NCBI GenBank assembly: GCA_039583875.1 | Contig: CM077164.1 | Span: 71,021,628 to 71,085,627, forward strand | DNA from: Platanthera guangdongensis | Lineage: Eukaryota > Streptophyta > Magnoliopsida > Asparagales > Orchidaceae | Reading direction: 5' to 3' | DNA: 64,000 bases | Shown here: positions 45,020-57,139 of the stretch, piece after piece | Layout of the letters: each line of letters starts with the position of its first letter | Position numbering within the stretch: position 1 is the first letter of the stretch | Notes under the pieces: model-generated | What the model was told of the DNA's origin: nothing | Database searches by the model: none | What the model saw: the letters and a program-made list of their open reading frames with translations, nothing else | Program-made: the position numbers and the translations under genes

Positions 45020-46628
45020 GACATCACCCTCACATAAGAAAATGACAAAATCCTCATGTGCTTCTTTAGCTCATGGGATTCCAGAATATGGCCAATCAAG
45101 GAGGCCAGAAGTCTCAATGAGATTTCCACTGAATCTCTTCTTGGAAAGCTCAAATCATATGAACAACTCATAAAGACAAGAGAAGTTGTAGAGCAGAAGA
45201 CTCTTTCAGCAATAAGAAAGGAAAAAAGCATAGCTTTCAAAGCTTCAGAAGAAACAGAAGCTCCAATAGCCAGTGAAGAACTTCTGAGTCTCTTAGCCAA
45301 GAGATTCTATAAGATGGTAAAGAAGGATTTCAGAAGAAAGTCATCTAGGCAAGATTACAAGCCAAGGAATGATAAGACACCAACTAAAGAAGTTGTCTGC
45401 TTTGATTGCAGGAAGCCAGGACACTTTATTTCAGAGTGTCCAGAGAACCAAAATGAAGGAGAGAAGAAGAGAAAAAGAAACTAGGAAGCAGCACTACAGC
45501 AAGCCCTCCTCCAGCAAGCATAAAAGGAAGGAGAAAGGCTTTGTGGCTAAAACATGGAGTGAACCTGAAGTTGAATCTTCATCTTCTAGTTCCAGTGAAG
45601 ATGAAGAAAAGGCTAAGGCCAAGGAGATTTGCTTGATGGCCATTAATGCATCAAGCAGCATATTAGAAGCTGAGCAATCAGACAGTGAAGAACCTTCTGA
45701 ATCTGAGGTAAATCAGGTATAATCTTCCTTTGATTTCAATTCAGAGAACTTTATAACTAAATTTAAATCTTTATGCATTGATTTAATAAATTCAGAAAAA
45801 GAGATTAAACATCTTAGAGAAAAATTGGCTGATCAAGAAAACTTCCTTTCTAAAATATCAAATTAAGAGATGAACTAACCTTAGATAATGAACAGATCAT
45901 CTCATTAAAAACTTAATTGGCTGAGGCAAGGCAACTTGAAGAATCCCTAAATGGGAGAAGTATCAAGCTAACGAACATCACAAGCACAGTGAATGTCAGG
46001 CTTAATGGCATGCTGGGCTTAGGTGCTTCATCAAGCCAACCCCGACTGGTTCAGAAGAATATCTTAACAACCCCAATAAAATTTGTTTTAGAAAAGGGCA
46101 AAGAAAAGATAGATAATAATAATGTTAATCAACTAGAATTAAAACAAAAGAATAAGAAAAAGAGAAAGATATGAAAGATCCTAACCATAACAATGTTCAG
46201 CAGATTTCGTCGAACTCGGATCGACGGAATGTGTACATTTTATCGAACTCAAGTCAACGAACTCCGAACGCAAACTTTCAATATAATTATTCGTTGAACT
46301 ACGATTGATGAAACCAGTATGGTTCGTCGACCAGAGATCGACGATATTGGGGCCCATAGGATGAATACTTTATTCTCTGAGTGGAGTTCGACGAACTCAT
46401 CCCCATTCGTCGAGCTCAGATCGACGAAGTTACCAGAATTCGTCGAACCCAATTCATAATAACAGAAACTTTAATTCCTTTAGAACATTTAATCAACGAA
46501 GAGAATATGTTAATCCATTCACCCAGTGGATAATTCCACCTAAAAGATACCATCCCTTAGGTTATAAAAATCAACCAAAATACTCATACATTTCCAGCTT
46601 TAATTATGTAAATAAATAAGGACCCAAG
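45020..46628 (+). pseudogene. gag: Element D gag, 5'-truncated and frameshifted
   Basis: The segment contains SSWDSRIWPIKEARSLNEIS (close to B), the CCHC knuckle CFDCRKPGHFISEC (~45400-45443) and, after a frameshift near 45470, the Ser/Glu-rich part (45369-45722 frame). More frameshifts follow around 45850. The stretch 45917-46174 matches the B segment QLEQSLNGRSLKLMDITSTV. The gag end GPKVTWVKNS is at ~46618-46650, beyond the donor-like site. Confidence 0.8.
46205..46450. repeat. TCGTCGA/TCGACGA array in element D
   Basis: Several TTCGTCGAACTC and GATCGACGA words, some decayed to TCAACGA or TTGATGA, at the same gag-pol position as the B array at 7100-7345. Confidence 0.75.
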
Positions 46629-46667
46629 GTAACCTGGGTCAAGAATAGCTAATCTATTTTATTGCAG
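46629..46667 (+). promoter_or_regulatory. Intron-like segment at the D gag-pol junction
   Basis: CCCAAG precedes GTAACC, and TTTTATTGCAG follows 39 nt later, before GTGAAAGAC. Removing it keeps the gag frame and skips the TAA that ends gag. Sites match those of B (7525-7567). It is short for a plant intron. Confidence 0.3.
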
Positions 46668-47611
46668 GTGAAAGACTATCCCACCACAGAGCAATAGTGG
46701 TATCTGGATAGTGGTTGTTCAAATCATATGACTAGAAATAAGGACAACTTAATCAACTACAAGTCTAAGCTAGGACCCAAAGTAATATTTGGTGATTCCA
46801 ATTGTGGCCAGACTGAAGGATATGAAAAGGTCAAAATTGGAGCAGTCACCTTCATGAATGTAGCTTATGTAAGTGGACTGAAGCACAACCTTATATCCAT
46901 AAGTCAGTTATGTGATGAAAGGTTTCAGGTATCATTTAACAAAACTTCTTGTATTATTACTCATGTAGATGACCAAGTAGTATTAACTGGTACAAGAGTA
47001 GGAAATATCTATGTAGTTAATTTTAAGTCAGCTAAATCAGAAATATGCTTGTTTAACCAAACTAGTAATAATAATTATCTATGACATATGAGATTAGGAC
47101 ATGTTAATCTGAAAAATATTGCTAAACTCTCTAGGTACAACCTTGTTAGAGGATTGCCTTCTTGCCCCTACAAGAAGGAAAGCCTTTGTAGGGATTGTCA
47201 GTTAGGCAAGCAAACTAAAAATAGCTTTAAGTCACTTAATAAGAGTGATTCACCTAGGATTCTGTATTTGCTACACATGGATCTCTTTGGACCCATTGTT
47301 GTACGGAGCCTAGGAGGGAAGTCTTATACCTTAGTAATTGTTGATGACTTCTCAAGGTTCACTTTGGTGTTCTTCTTGAGAAATAAGTCAAATAAATTCA
47401 AGGTTCTTACAGATTTTCTTAAGAGCAAAAAGATTGAGTACTCTACTCCAATTGCATTGATTAGAAGTGATCATGGTACTGAGTTTGAGTCTCTTCCCAT
47501 GCAAGTATTCTGTGAGAAGGAAGGTATCAGACATTATTTCTCTGTTGCTAGAACTCCTCAACAAAATGGGGTAGCTGAAAGAAAAAATAGAACACTGATT
47601 GAATCTACAGG
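46668..47611 (+). pseudogene. pol: Element D protease and integrase, cut by element E
   Basis: Protease motif WYLDSGCSNHMT at ~46700 is preceded by an in-frame TAG. LKHNLISISQLCDE follows (~46880). At 47083 the usual LWHMRLGH reads L-stop-HMRLGH (TGG to TGA). Integrase: D in HMDLFGP (~47277), D in RSDHGTEF (~47467) and E in NGVAERKNR (~47570), then the frame breaks at 47612 with E inserted after LIEST. Same family as B. Confidence 0.85.
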
Positions 47612-49571
47612 TGTAACACCCCCATCCGTCGCATGGCATATAACAGAAGGTCCAGCTGGAACCCGACGCCATATACCACAGACAGTCGAAGGGTTACTAA
47701 ATGAATAAATCAACCAACCAATTAATACTACACGTCCTAAACAGAGCATTCTAGCGGAAGATTTTAAAGTTGAAGAACCCAAACTTAAATCCATCAAATA
47801 GGAATGTCCACATTTACAACTACAAGAACGAACCCCAAATACACTGAAACAGGTACATTGGCCTATGGCCTTACAAATGTTCATAAATATAACAGTCTTA
47901 CATACATCGGCTCGCAGGCCGGCCACACATGAGAAATGTAAAAACCAACTATTCTACGGCCTTCTAGGGCCAGCACAGCAACATGGGCTCCAGCCCGCTA
48001 TTTGGCGCTCGGCTCCGCAGCACCTGCAAGCACATACCACCGCACGGTGGCAAATAAAGCAACGGTCAGCTAAAAGCCGACCAAATTATAACGACCCCGC
48101 CCCTTACTCGGGACGGCGGTGCTCTTTCCCTGCAAAACATTAGCCCAACAATATATATATCGCAGTTATAATTCGCCACAGGTGTAGGCTCGCACGGCCA
48201 AACACCCCGTGCACTCAGGGCACATTCATGGTGAACCCTGACAAATCAGTGCATTCACCACCATCCCTAGGATGGCAACAACATGTGAGCATTTAGCCTT
48301 TCTGACCACCGTCTAAGGCTCCGACTATGCCAACGGCCAGTCCCCGTCTTCGGGTCTCTCGCACCGAACCACATAGCCTAGGTCCAATTCCACTTGCCCG
48401 TTCCTCACGCCGCATGTCCAATTTAAGGAACTTTGCGCGGGCCAAGCTTCTCTCGGATCCAAATTTCCCAAAACAATCTCATAACCCAGTTATGATCAAG
48501 GCCGGTTACCAGACCGCCAAGTTAGCAGAACACGTTTCCGCTCAGTTTTCCGGGTGCGCCTTGAAGCTAACCTTCAAGGATCCCTGCTGCAATCTACCGC
48601 GTAGAAACCCGAAAAATCCAAAGCACGGAGTCTTCTCCGGCAAAACCATATCAAATGCAACATCACCGATCCAGACAAACACGTCCGGGTAGGCTTCACA
48701 CACAATGCCTATGCCCGTACTTACGATTCCGGGCTCTACATGCAACACAAGGGGGACTATTCCCGTCAACCCCAAGGAACACCACGCACTCACCGCATAC
48801 TCGCGGAGCGGGGTTTCCTTATGCAGAAAGAAAGAGATTCAAGCGCTCGAGTTGAGAATCGTTATCCTTGTAGTCCGTTTTGGCGCCATGGAAAAACTAC
48901 GCGGTTAGAACTCTTCGCAATGGCCTTCCCTCCACGGATCCGCTCTCCGATTTCGAAACGGTGCTCCAATGCTCCGCCGGCGGCCGGAAACCTCCTTCTT
49001 CTTCCTCTCCTCTCTCACTTTGGAAGGGGAGAACTTTGGAGAGAAAATGAGGGAATAACTCCCTATTCCCGGCCTTAACAGAGCAGGATTTAATCTGGGC
49101 CATTGGATCCTAATTAAAGAAAATGAACGGCTCGGATCTGCACAAAATTCCCCAGACCTGGGCCGCACACGGCTTGGCACACGGCCGTGTCCAAGGCCGT
49201 GTGCCTCGATCCAGGCACGATCGTCGAACTGAGAAATGCACACGGGCCAAGACACGCCCGTGTCTGACCTGACACGCCCGTGTCGGGATCCTCGACACGC
49301 CTGTTCTGGGCGTGTCACGCATAACCGCCCCCGGCAACGGACACGACCCATCAGGACACGGGTAGGACACGGGTTGGCACACGCCCGTGTCGGATGACAC
49401 CCCGTGTCATCCGGCCGTGTTCCTGGCCGTGTCCTTCTCGGGTTGGAAACGGCCAAAAATCACCAGCCAGACACGGCCTTGGACACGCCCGTGTCCTAGG
49501 CCGTGTACCCCTACAGGCACCAAAAACTCTTTTTCCGCGACCGACTCGCACACAAAATTCGGGGCGTTACA
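47612..49571 (-). repeat. Element E 3' LTR
   Basis: On the minus strand it starts TGTAACGCCCCGAATTTTG and ends GGGGGTGTTACA, 1,960 bp. It contains the ACACGCCCGTGT-type array (49150-49510). Only one LTR is visible, so its age cannot be estimated. ORFs in this interval are not supported. Confidence 0.85.
49150..49510. repeat. ACACGCCCGTGT / ACACGGCCGTGT array in E LTR
   Basis: About ten palindromic or near-palindromic words (CACACGGCCGTGTC, GACACGCCCGTGTC, GGACACGCCCGTGTCC) plus single half-words occur in ~360 bp near the start of the LTR on the minus strand. Confidence 0.8.
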
Positions 49572-49589
49572 AATCTCCCCACTTAAGGA
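49572..49589 (-). promoter_or_regulatory. Element E polypurine tract
   Basis: The minus strand reads CTTAAGTGGGGAGATT directly against the LTR (TGTAAC). It is the plus-strand primer site of the element. Confidence 0.85.
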
Positions 49590-49624
49590 ATTTCGTCCCG
49601 AAATTAAGCAAAGGTACACGAAAG

Positions 49625-52600
49625 CTAAATGATACCTGAGTGGAATAACTCGGGGTATTCCTCCAACATAGCTTGCTCTCGCTCCCAAGAAAGCTCCTCA
49701 CGTCCGCAATTATCCCAACGGACTTTAAACCATTCTGACCTCCTTGTTGCGGAGTCGTTTGACCGCAACGTCTTCAATTCGTACTGGTCTGACCCTTGTT
49801 GTTAACTCATAATCAACCGGTACCTGATTGTCTGCAACGATCTGTGAAGGCTCTTGCATGCCTTACGCAACACCGATACGTGGACTACGTCATGCAGCCC
49901 ACTCAACTCCGTCGACAGCTTCAACCTATACGCCGCCTCGCCAACACGCTCCAGGATTTCAAATGGTCCAAGGTATCTCGGACTCAGCTTCTTCAAGCGT
50001 CGAACCCGCGATACACCCTTGAACGGCTTGATTTTTTAAATATACCATGTCGCCAACGTTGAACTCCACATTTTTATGTTTGGCATTGTAGTACTTTGAC
50101 TGTCTATCCTGAGCTATCTTCAAGCCTTTCCTGGATTGTCCGTATCATTGAAGTGGCATCTTCCACCGCTTGACGTTTATACAACTTTGATTCGCCTGCC
50201 TCCAACCAAGACAACGACGTACGACACTTCCTCCCGTACAAAGCTTCGAAAGGCGCCATTCCAATGCTTGCCTGAAAGCTATTGTTGTACGCAAACTCCA
50301 CCATGTACAGGTGATCCTCCAATGCTTCCCGAAATCTAGGACGCACATGCGAAGCATGTCCTCCATAGTTCTGTTGACTCTCTCGGTTTGGCCACCTGTC
50401 TGTGGGTGAAAGGCGGTGCTGAACTTTAGCTTAGTACCCAACAGACCATGCACCAACCTCCAGTCATTTGACGTGAAGCGTCCATCACGATCACTAACAA
50501 TACTGCGAGGCACACCATGCAGTCGTACAATATTATCCACGTAGAGTTTGGCTAACCTTTCTACTGGATCTTCCTTTCTCATTGGGATAAAGTGCGACAC
50601 CTTTGTCAATCTATCTACGACCAACCAAATGGCATCATTTCCTTTCTGCGACTTCGGCAAACCGTGCACAAAATCCATAGATATATCGTCAAACTTCCAT
50701 TCTGGGATAGGAAGTGATTTCAAGAAACCTCCGGGCTTCTGACATTCCGCCTTCACCAATGCACAAGTACGACACTTGGCCACATAAAGCGCCACATCCT
50801 TCTTCAAACCCGGCCACCAGAATAATTTCTTCATGTCTCTATACATCTTCGTGCTTTCCGGGTGGATTGAGTATTTGGTATGATGAGCCTCATACATCAA
50901 CTCCTCCCAACTATTATCCGCACTAGGAACGCATAGACGACCGTCCTTCCTTTAGCAACCCATCTTCAACCACAAACTGGGAATTTGACCCATCCGAAGA
51001 TCCATCTAGGATTTGCTTCATGCTGCTATCCTGAACCAAGCCCGCCGAACTCTATCCGCTAGGTCACACTGCACCTCTGTCCAAACAGTTTCGCCTCGGC
51101 ACTAGACTGCTTGTCAACACAAGTTATCTCCAATGCCTCCAACTCTTGGACCAATCTCTCATCATGCACTGATAACCAGTTGGCTCGTGCGGGAATCTTA
51201 CGACTCAACGCATCCGCCACTACATTCCCTTCCCAGGCACATAGTGTATCTTGAAGGTGTAGTCCCCTAAGAACTCCATCCACCTCCTCTGCCTCATGTT
51301 CAGATCCTTTTGATCCAATAGGTACTTCAAACTCTTATGATCGGTGTAAATATCTACCTTCACACCGTACAGATAGTGCCTCCAAAGCTTTTAGAGCAAA
51401 AATCACGGCCTCTAACTCTAAGTCGTGGACCGGATAATTCCTCTCGTGAACCTTAAGCTATCACTCTCCCATGCTGTAGCAGAACACAGCCCAAACCACT
51501 GCCTGAAGCATCACTATCAATCTCGAACCCTCGGTACCACTTGGCGAACATAAATAAGCGCCGTGGTCAACCGCCTCTTCAATTTTTCAAAAGCCTGTTC
51601 GCACTCCGGAGACCACACAAACTTCTGATCCTTTCTTGTCAACGTCGTGAGTGGTAGTGCTATCCGCGAGAAGTTCTCTACGAAGCGCCTGTAGTAGCAG
51701 CAAGTCCCAGAAAACTCCGGACCTCTGCCACCGTAGTCAAAGTAGGCCACTCCCGTATCGCTACTATCTTCGTCGGATCCACAGCTATTCCTTCTCCACT
51801 GACAACATGACCAAGAAACGCTATCGAGGATAACCAGAATTCACACTTGGAGAACTTTGCATATAACTGACTTTTCCTCAATGTTTCCACATCATGTGTA
51901 AATGCTTGTAGTGATCCTCCTCGCACCGCGAATATACCAGGATATCATCAATAAATACTATCACGAACTGATCCAAGTATTCTCTGAACGTCCTATTCAT
52001 CAGATCCATAAACACGGATGGAGCATTCGTCAACCCAAACGGCATAACCGTGAACTCGTAATGCCCAACCGCGTACTGAATGCTGTCTTGGAATGTCGCT
52101 CTCCCTTATCCTCAACTGATAGTAACCAGACTTCAAATCTAACATCGAATATACAGTTGACCCAACCAACTGATCAAATAGATCGTCAATCCTCGGGATT
52201 GGATATTTGTTCTTCTCTCGTAAGTTTGTTCAATTCCCGATAATCGATATAAATCTGCAAGCTCCCATCTTTCTTCTTAACAAAGAGAACTGGTGCGCTC
52301 CAAGGCGACGAACTTGGACGCACATACCCTTGCTCTAGCAACTCCTGCAGTTGCACCTTCAACTCTGCCTTTTCTCTTGGGGCTATCCGATAGGGGGAGC
52401 ATGACACCGGTTTGGCACCCGGTACCAGCTCTATAGTAAAGTCTATCTCCACTGAGGAGGGGCTCCTGGGAGATCATCTGAAACACATCAGGATATTCGG
52501 ACACAACTGGGATGTTGCCCAAACTAGGTTTAGGCGTTGAAGTCTACACTAGAGTGACATACAGTTCTGCCCCAGACCGAACTGCCGGGAACACCTGAAG

Positions 52601-52782
52601 GGCGACATCAAAATCTTACCCGACCCCTTCATGCCCGCGAAAGTCACCTCATGACTAGCTCTCAACTGACCCACTAGCAACTTCGATCAACGTATGTCTG
52701 CTGCTCCGAGAGCCTGACCATACTAAAGATCACGTTGAACTCTCCTAGCGTTAGAAACAACGCCTGCAAATCAAACTTTTGA
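49625..52782 (-). pseudogene. pol: Element E pol (protease end, RT, RNase H, integrase, chromodomain-like tail), broken
   Basis: Read on the minus strand. The protease end (GEFNVIFSMVRLSEQQ) is at ~52760-52690, next to the gap. Reverse transcriptase includes [14 protein letters not shown] (~52450), [12 protein letters not shown] (~52300) and FIDDILVYS (~51970). RNase H remnants run to about 51060. Integrase has the HHCC finger (HHTKYSIH...CRTC, ~50880-50770), D in SMDFVHGLP (~50675), D in SDRDGRF (~50490) and E in GGQTERVNR (~50390). The C-terminal part YLGPFEILERVG (~49980) leads to VRWDNCGREELSWERE (~49690), a chromodomain-like tail that in chromoviruses targets integration to chromatin. 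Stop at 49625. Many frameshifts and stops. Confidence 0.85.
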
Positions 52783-53282
52783 NNNNNNNNNNNNNNNNNN
52801 NNNNNNNNNNNNNNNNNNNNNNNNNNNNNNNNNNNNNNNNNNNNNNNNNNNNNNNNNNNNNNNNNNNNNNNNNNNNNNNNNNNNNNNNNNNNNNNNNNNN
52901 NNNNNNNNNNNNNNNNNNNNNNNNNNNNNNNNNNNNNNNNNNNNNNNNNNNNNNNNNNNNNNNNNNNNNNNNNNNNNNNNNNNNNNNNNNNNNNNNNNNN
53001 NNNNNNNNNNNNNNNNNNNNNNNNNNNNNNNNNNNNNNNNNNNNNNNNNNNNNNNNNNNNNNNNNNNNNNNNNNNNNNNNNNNNNNNNNNNNNNNNNNNN
53101 NNNNNNNNNNNNNNNNNNNNNNNNNNNNNNNNNNNNNNNNNNNNNNNNNNNNNNNNNNNNNNNNNNNNNNNNNNNNNNNNNNNNNNNNNNNNNNNNNNNN
53201 NNNNNNNNNNNNNNNNNNNNNNNNNNNNNNNNNNNNNNNNNNNNNNNNNNNNNNNNNNNNNNNNNNNNNNNNNNNNNNNNNN
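52783..53282. other. Assembly gap (500 N)
   Basis: Exactly 500 Ns, the usual placeholder for a gap of unknown size. Missing DNA must hold the 5' half of E and probably the 3' half of D. The apparent ORFs across it are artefacts. Confidence 1.
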
Positions 53283-55042
53283 CCATATCAACCTATTTCT
53301 AAGCAAAATTTTGAAGATTTCAAACCATAAACTCTTTACATCGGTACCTGCCGCATTCTCTCTGTGTGGACTAAGTATAGCGTCATTTTGGGGCCAGCAT
53401 ACACAGCCGCCATCCCTCCCTGATCTCCCCCACTAACTTAACCACCTGTCTTCCATGCCTACAAAGAGGACATCCTATGCATGTTCATCTTCTACTCCTA
53501 TTGTTCATGCTCAGGCTATCGGGCCAACTGTAGAAATTTCACGTGCCCAAAGATCTTTCACAATATTCAATCTCAATTTCACTTCCCATCTTTCACAATA
53601 TTCAATCTCAATGAAATCAACAATTGATAAATCAAATTGGGATAAACTCCACACAATCAACACATTTGTAGAAAATAAACATTTAATAAATGGCAATCCC
53701 TCCTCCTGGCCGGCAACAGAGCCCTCTTCTTCCTCCTCCAAGTGTTGGCAGGCCCTCCACCTCCTCTTCATCGTTGATTTGGCCAATGGTTCGCAAGAGG
53801 GTCGCCTAGGATTTGCTCGATTCTTCCCTCCTTGGATTTTTGAGCGTGTGGTTTTCTGTTTGGCCAAATATTAATATCGTCTGTGATTATTCCGGAACAG
53901 GTTTAATATGACCTTTGTCTTTGCTTGCGGCTCTTAGCTGTCGTCGGTAGTTCAGTTTCACCTTAAGGCAAGTGGAGAATTTTCTCTCGCTTGCAAACCA
54001 ATGGTTTAAATTCCTTATTATGCATCTAAATTTATTACCGGTATTTGACCACGCAAAAAATCACTGTTTATTAGCATGTCATGTTATGTTAGAATTATTT
54101 AAAGAAAATTATGAAATACTTAGATCCTGAGTGTCATAAGCAATCGTGGAAGGTAAGCTTTAGTTGGTGTATCACCTTGTTTGCATGGTGACGATAAGCA
54201 AGAAATACTGTTCCTTTCTAATAAGACTTGCACTTGAACTTGAGTGTGAACCATGCACACCCACTATAACCACTATGCATTTCATCGATCAAAGCTTATG
54301 ACGTTGCCAGAACAATTATGCTAAAATTCCAGAGTAGGCTAATAAATTTCAGAGTTTTCGATTGACCCAGTTACTTGCATATTTACTAACTTGCTACAAG
54401 ATAAAGTGGTACTTTAATATTGTCTGTTTACACTGTTTGTACATTAATTCTAAAACTTGTTTGTTGTTTTAACTTGTGTTCTGAGACAATTTCCTTCTTA
54501 TTTGGACTTTGCCTTAGGTTCCGTGACAGCGCCGCCTACTTCTTGAGCTGTTCAGCGTCAAGTTCCTGTGTTCCTGGAGGTCTATTTTGTCTATTGCGTA
54601 GTGCGGTTCTATGTATTTTGTTCTTGTACTGTCGGATTTCATCATTATGTACTAGTTATGTCAATCATTTTCCTTTGTGTTTTGGACAACTGCTAGGCTG
54701 TATTTTTTATGCTAGTATTCAATAGTAATGTCATGTGCACCTATGTGGTTTATTGAATTAATATTTTGTATCAACAAGTGTGTGACAGAAGATTTTATTA
54801 AAGAATAAGTGCATCAACTCTTTACTTTTCACCACTCATTATTAAAATTTCCGCATAACCATAAACTAATTTTTTTTCTCAATTTATCTGTTTAAAAAAC
54901 TAATAACAATAAATTTGCTTTCGCCTAACAGACATGAAACTTTTTCCGCTCATGCATGTGACATCACGACCCGCCAGAAACGCACTTTGATCTTTACTTT
55001 TAAACTAGTCGTGACATCTCCTCTGCCCATAAATATAGGGGC
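53283..55042. other. AT-rich segment without a recognised gene or element
   Basis: I find no retrotransposon motif here. A direct repeat of TCTTTCACAATATTCAATCT occurs twice about 40 bp apart (53550-53615). A small frame from about 53692 (MAIPPPGRQQSPLLPPPS, ~40 codons) is Pro/Ser-rich and ends early. An acceptor-like TTTGCCTTAG is at about 54518. These could be remains of a host gene end or an unrecognised transposon; neither is supported. Confidence 0.4.
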
Positions 55043-55185
55043 CCTCTTAGTGGTGTACAAAAGGACCGGGCCCGGCGGGCTGGCCCGAGCCCGGCCCGGT
55101 AAAAGCCCGGCTAGTCCAGCCCGACAAAAGCCCGGCCCGGGCCGAGGCCGGGCCCGGGGCCCAGATAGGGCTCAGATTTAGAGCA
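55043..55185. mobile_element. GGCCCGG-rich block, left part (possible hAT-type terminus)
   Basis: TAGTGGTGTACAAAAGGACC then GGGCCCGGCGGGCT-type sequence, very GC-rich, resembles the ends of plant nonautonomous hAT-type transposons (GGTGTACAAA then GGCCCGG). It continues on the far side of element F at 62456. No matching inverted terminus is clear, so the type is a guess. Confidence 0.35.
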
Positions 55186-55190
55186 ATTGC
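55186..55190. repeat. Target-site duplication of element F (ATTGC, left copy)
   Basis: ATTGC precedes TGTTAAAA at 55191 and recurs at 62451-62455 after ATTCAACA. Confirms both ends of F. Confidence 0.95.
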
Positions 55191-57053
55191 TGTTAAAATT
55201 CAACAAACCGCAGACGCCCCCTTGGATACCCTGTTGACAACTCAACAAACCGAAGGAGAAAACGCCCACTTATAATGTTGAAAGTTTTCCGGATCGTGGA
55301 GTTAGCAGGGGTTATCTCAACAAAGCAGTAACAACCAGCAACACATGCAGCACAAGCTTCTTTATTGATCAAGAGCAAACTTCTTTACACAGCGAGACAT
55401 ACATGGCGAGACATGCTTCACCAAAACCCAACACCGGGAGAGCAGAGACAGTTACAAAGACAAGAACAAAAAACAAGCCGCGCGGACTCAATCAACAAAG
55501 CCGCCGACCTACTGCTGTGGAGTCCGCTCAGTCCGCCAGGTCGCCAGACCGCAACCCAAGCCGCGCGGACTCCCCTTATTCCAATGCTTAGCTCTTCACC
55601 GCCGGTCTGCACGCCGCCAGACCGCACAAGCTGCGTCACCGAATGGAACAGTCCGCCTGAAGCAGGCGACTTCTGAACCCCGAACCAAGTCGCCAAAGAG
55701 AAGACCGTCTGGTCGCTATCCGCGACCTGCTGTGTACCGCCTGTTGCTTAACCGCAGAGTCCGCACTGTCCCTGACCACAATCAGAGCCAAGTCCTGGCT
55801 TTCCAGCGCTATCCGCACAACCTGCACAGCACAACCCGGTCAACTCTCAATCCGCGCGGACACAAAGTCCAGACCGCAGCAACTAACGCAAGCTCAATTA
55901 CTGTTCACTTACTTCGGTCTAGGTTCCTTGTTTCCTGATGTGACATGGGTCCTATTTATAGGCACGACGATGAGTATGGTCACCGCCATAGCCGATAGGA
56001 TCACCGCCACAACCCGCAGCTAGAACAAGTGTGTCCGCCAGCCCGCGGACACACATTCCAGTTCGCCGCTCCTGTGCAGATAGCCAGTCCGCCCCAGCTT
56101 CTCCAAGGCCGGACTCCAATATCCAGCCCGCCTTGCCGCCAGAGACCAAGCCAGGACCACCACAGCCGGACTCCACAACAGCCGTGTCCGCCATTCTGCG
56201 GACAAGGCATCAGCCCGCAAAACCCGAGCCCGCAGCCTCGCCATCAAGGCACCTGCCGGACTGCGCGAACACCCAGCTTCCGTCCGCATATCCCAAGTCC
56301 ATTGCCTCATTGCCAAGGCACCTCCGGACTTAGCGGACACGCCAATCCAGTCCGCTAACAGCAGACTCCAGTTCGCAACTCCTGAGTCCATAACCTCATC
56401 ACAAGGCTTAACCGGACTCAGCGGACTCCAGCTCCAGTCCGCACGCTCCTGCACAAGCAATTCTCCAGTCCGCATTTCCCCAAGCTAGCAAACAAGGCAA
56501 CTGCACTTCTACTACGCTTGGTGGACTGAGAAACCAGCCCGCGCTCCACTGCGCGATCTCCCCGGACTGAGCCATCCTGGACTTGGTTCAATTCCCACCA
56601 AGTCCAGTCCGCTGGCCACAAGGGCCAGTCCGTACTTACTGGCGGACACTGGATCTAGCCCGCCATACCAGGCGACCTCCAGTTTCTGTCCGCGCTGACC
56701 GGCGGTCTCCGCGGCTTCCACTTGCCGCTTCACTAGAGCAAGACCAAGGCAACTGCCAAACCGGTCTGCCGAGCTCCAGTTCTTCAGTCTGCTTCATGCC
56801 GGACTCCGCGGATACCATTTCTATCCGCCCGGTTACTTCCTGGGAGTCAACCGCCTGCTGAGCATACACTGGCCTGTCAGACCGCCGCTGCTGTCCGCGT
56901 AGTCCGCGCGAACAGACCGCCCAGGCCGCCACAGAACAAACCGCCTACAACATCCCTGCCGACCTAGCAGTCCGCCAACCCTGTCCGCGTAGTCCGCGCG
57001 GATAGGTTTCCCAAGCCTTCCATTCACCCACTTTCACTTCACAGAATTCAACA
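55191..57053 (-). repeat. Element F 3' LTR (left)
   Basis: On the minus strand it starts TGTTGAATTCTGTG and ends GAATTTTAACA. TATA box (CTATAAATA, minus) near 55953-55961. Dense in AGTCCGC/GCGGACT words, the same word as in element C. Its short ORFs are not supported. Confidence 0.93.
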
Positions 57054-57068
57054 CTCCCCCTTGAAGTG
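57054..57068 (-). promoter_or_regulatory. Element F polypurine tract
   Basis: The minus strand reads CACTTCAAGGGGGAG directly against the LTR start TGTTGAATTC. Confidence 0.9.
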
Positions 57069-57139
57069 AGAAGTGATGAATAACTCCAGCAGCTCCCGTA
57101 ACCTTGCACTTGGTCCTTCCGATAGCATCTACGAAAAGA

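Larger units (their letters stand above)
45020..47611 (+). mobile_element. Element D: fragment of a B-family Sirevirus-like copia
   Basis: It begins in mid-gag directly after the C 3' LTR with GACATCACCCTC, matching the B gag at about 5918. It ends inside the integrase at GAATCTACAGG, where element E is inserted. It contains the B-family TCGTCGA array. Its 5' half should have been left of C but is absent. Its 3' half is expected beyond E, past the gap, and is not in the window. Confidence 0.88.
47612..52782 (-). mobile_element. Element E: Ty3/gypsy chromovirus, minus strand, cut by gap
   Basis: On the minus strand the visible part reads protease end, reverse transcriptase, integrase, chromodomain-like tail, polypurine tract and 3' LTR. 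The LTR has TGTAAC...GTTACA ends. It inserted into the integrase gene of D at 47611. The 5' half, the second LTR and the target duplication are hidden by the gap. Confidence 0.88.

Noticed and set aside
48327..49688. Multiple Pro/Arg-rich ORFs on both strands
   Set aside because: They lie in the LTR of element E and in its ACACGCCCGTGT array; no coding motif is present and both strands are equally open.
52674..53330. Long ORFs across the N gap
   Set aside because: They consist of unknown bases; no information is present.
53692..53815. First exon of a host gene (MAIPPP start)
   Set aside because: Only about 40 codons, no recognisable domain, no convincing donor site and no continuation found; kept only as part of the undefined segment.
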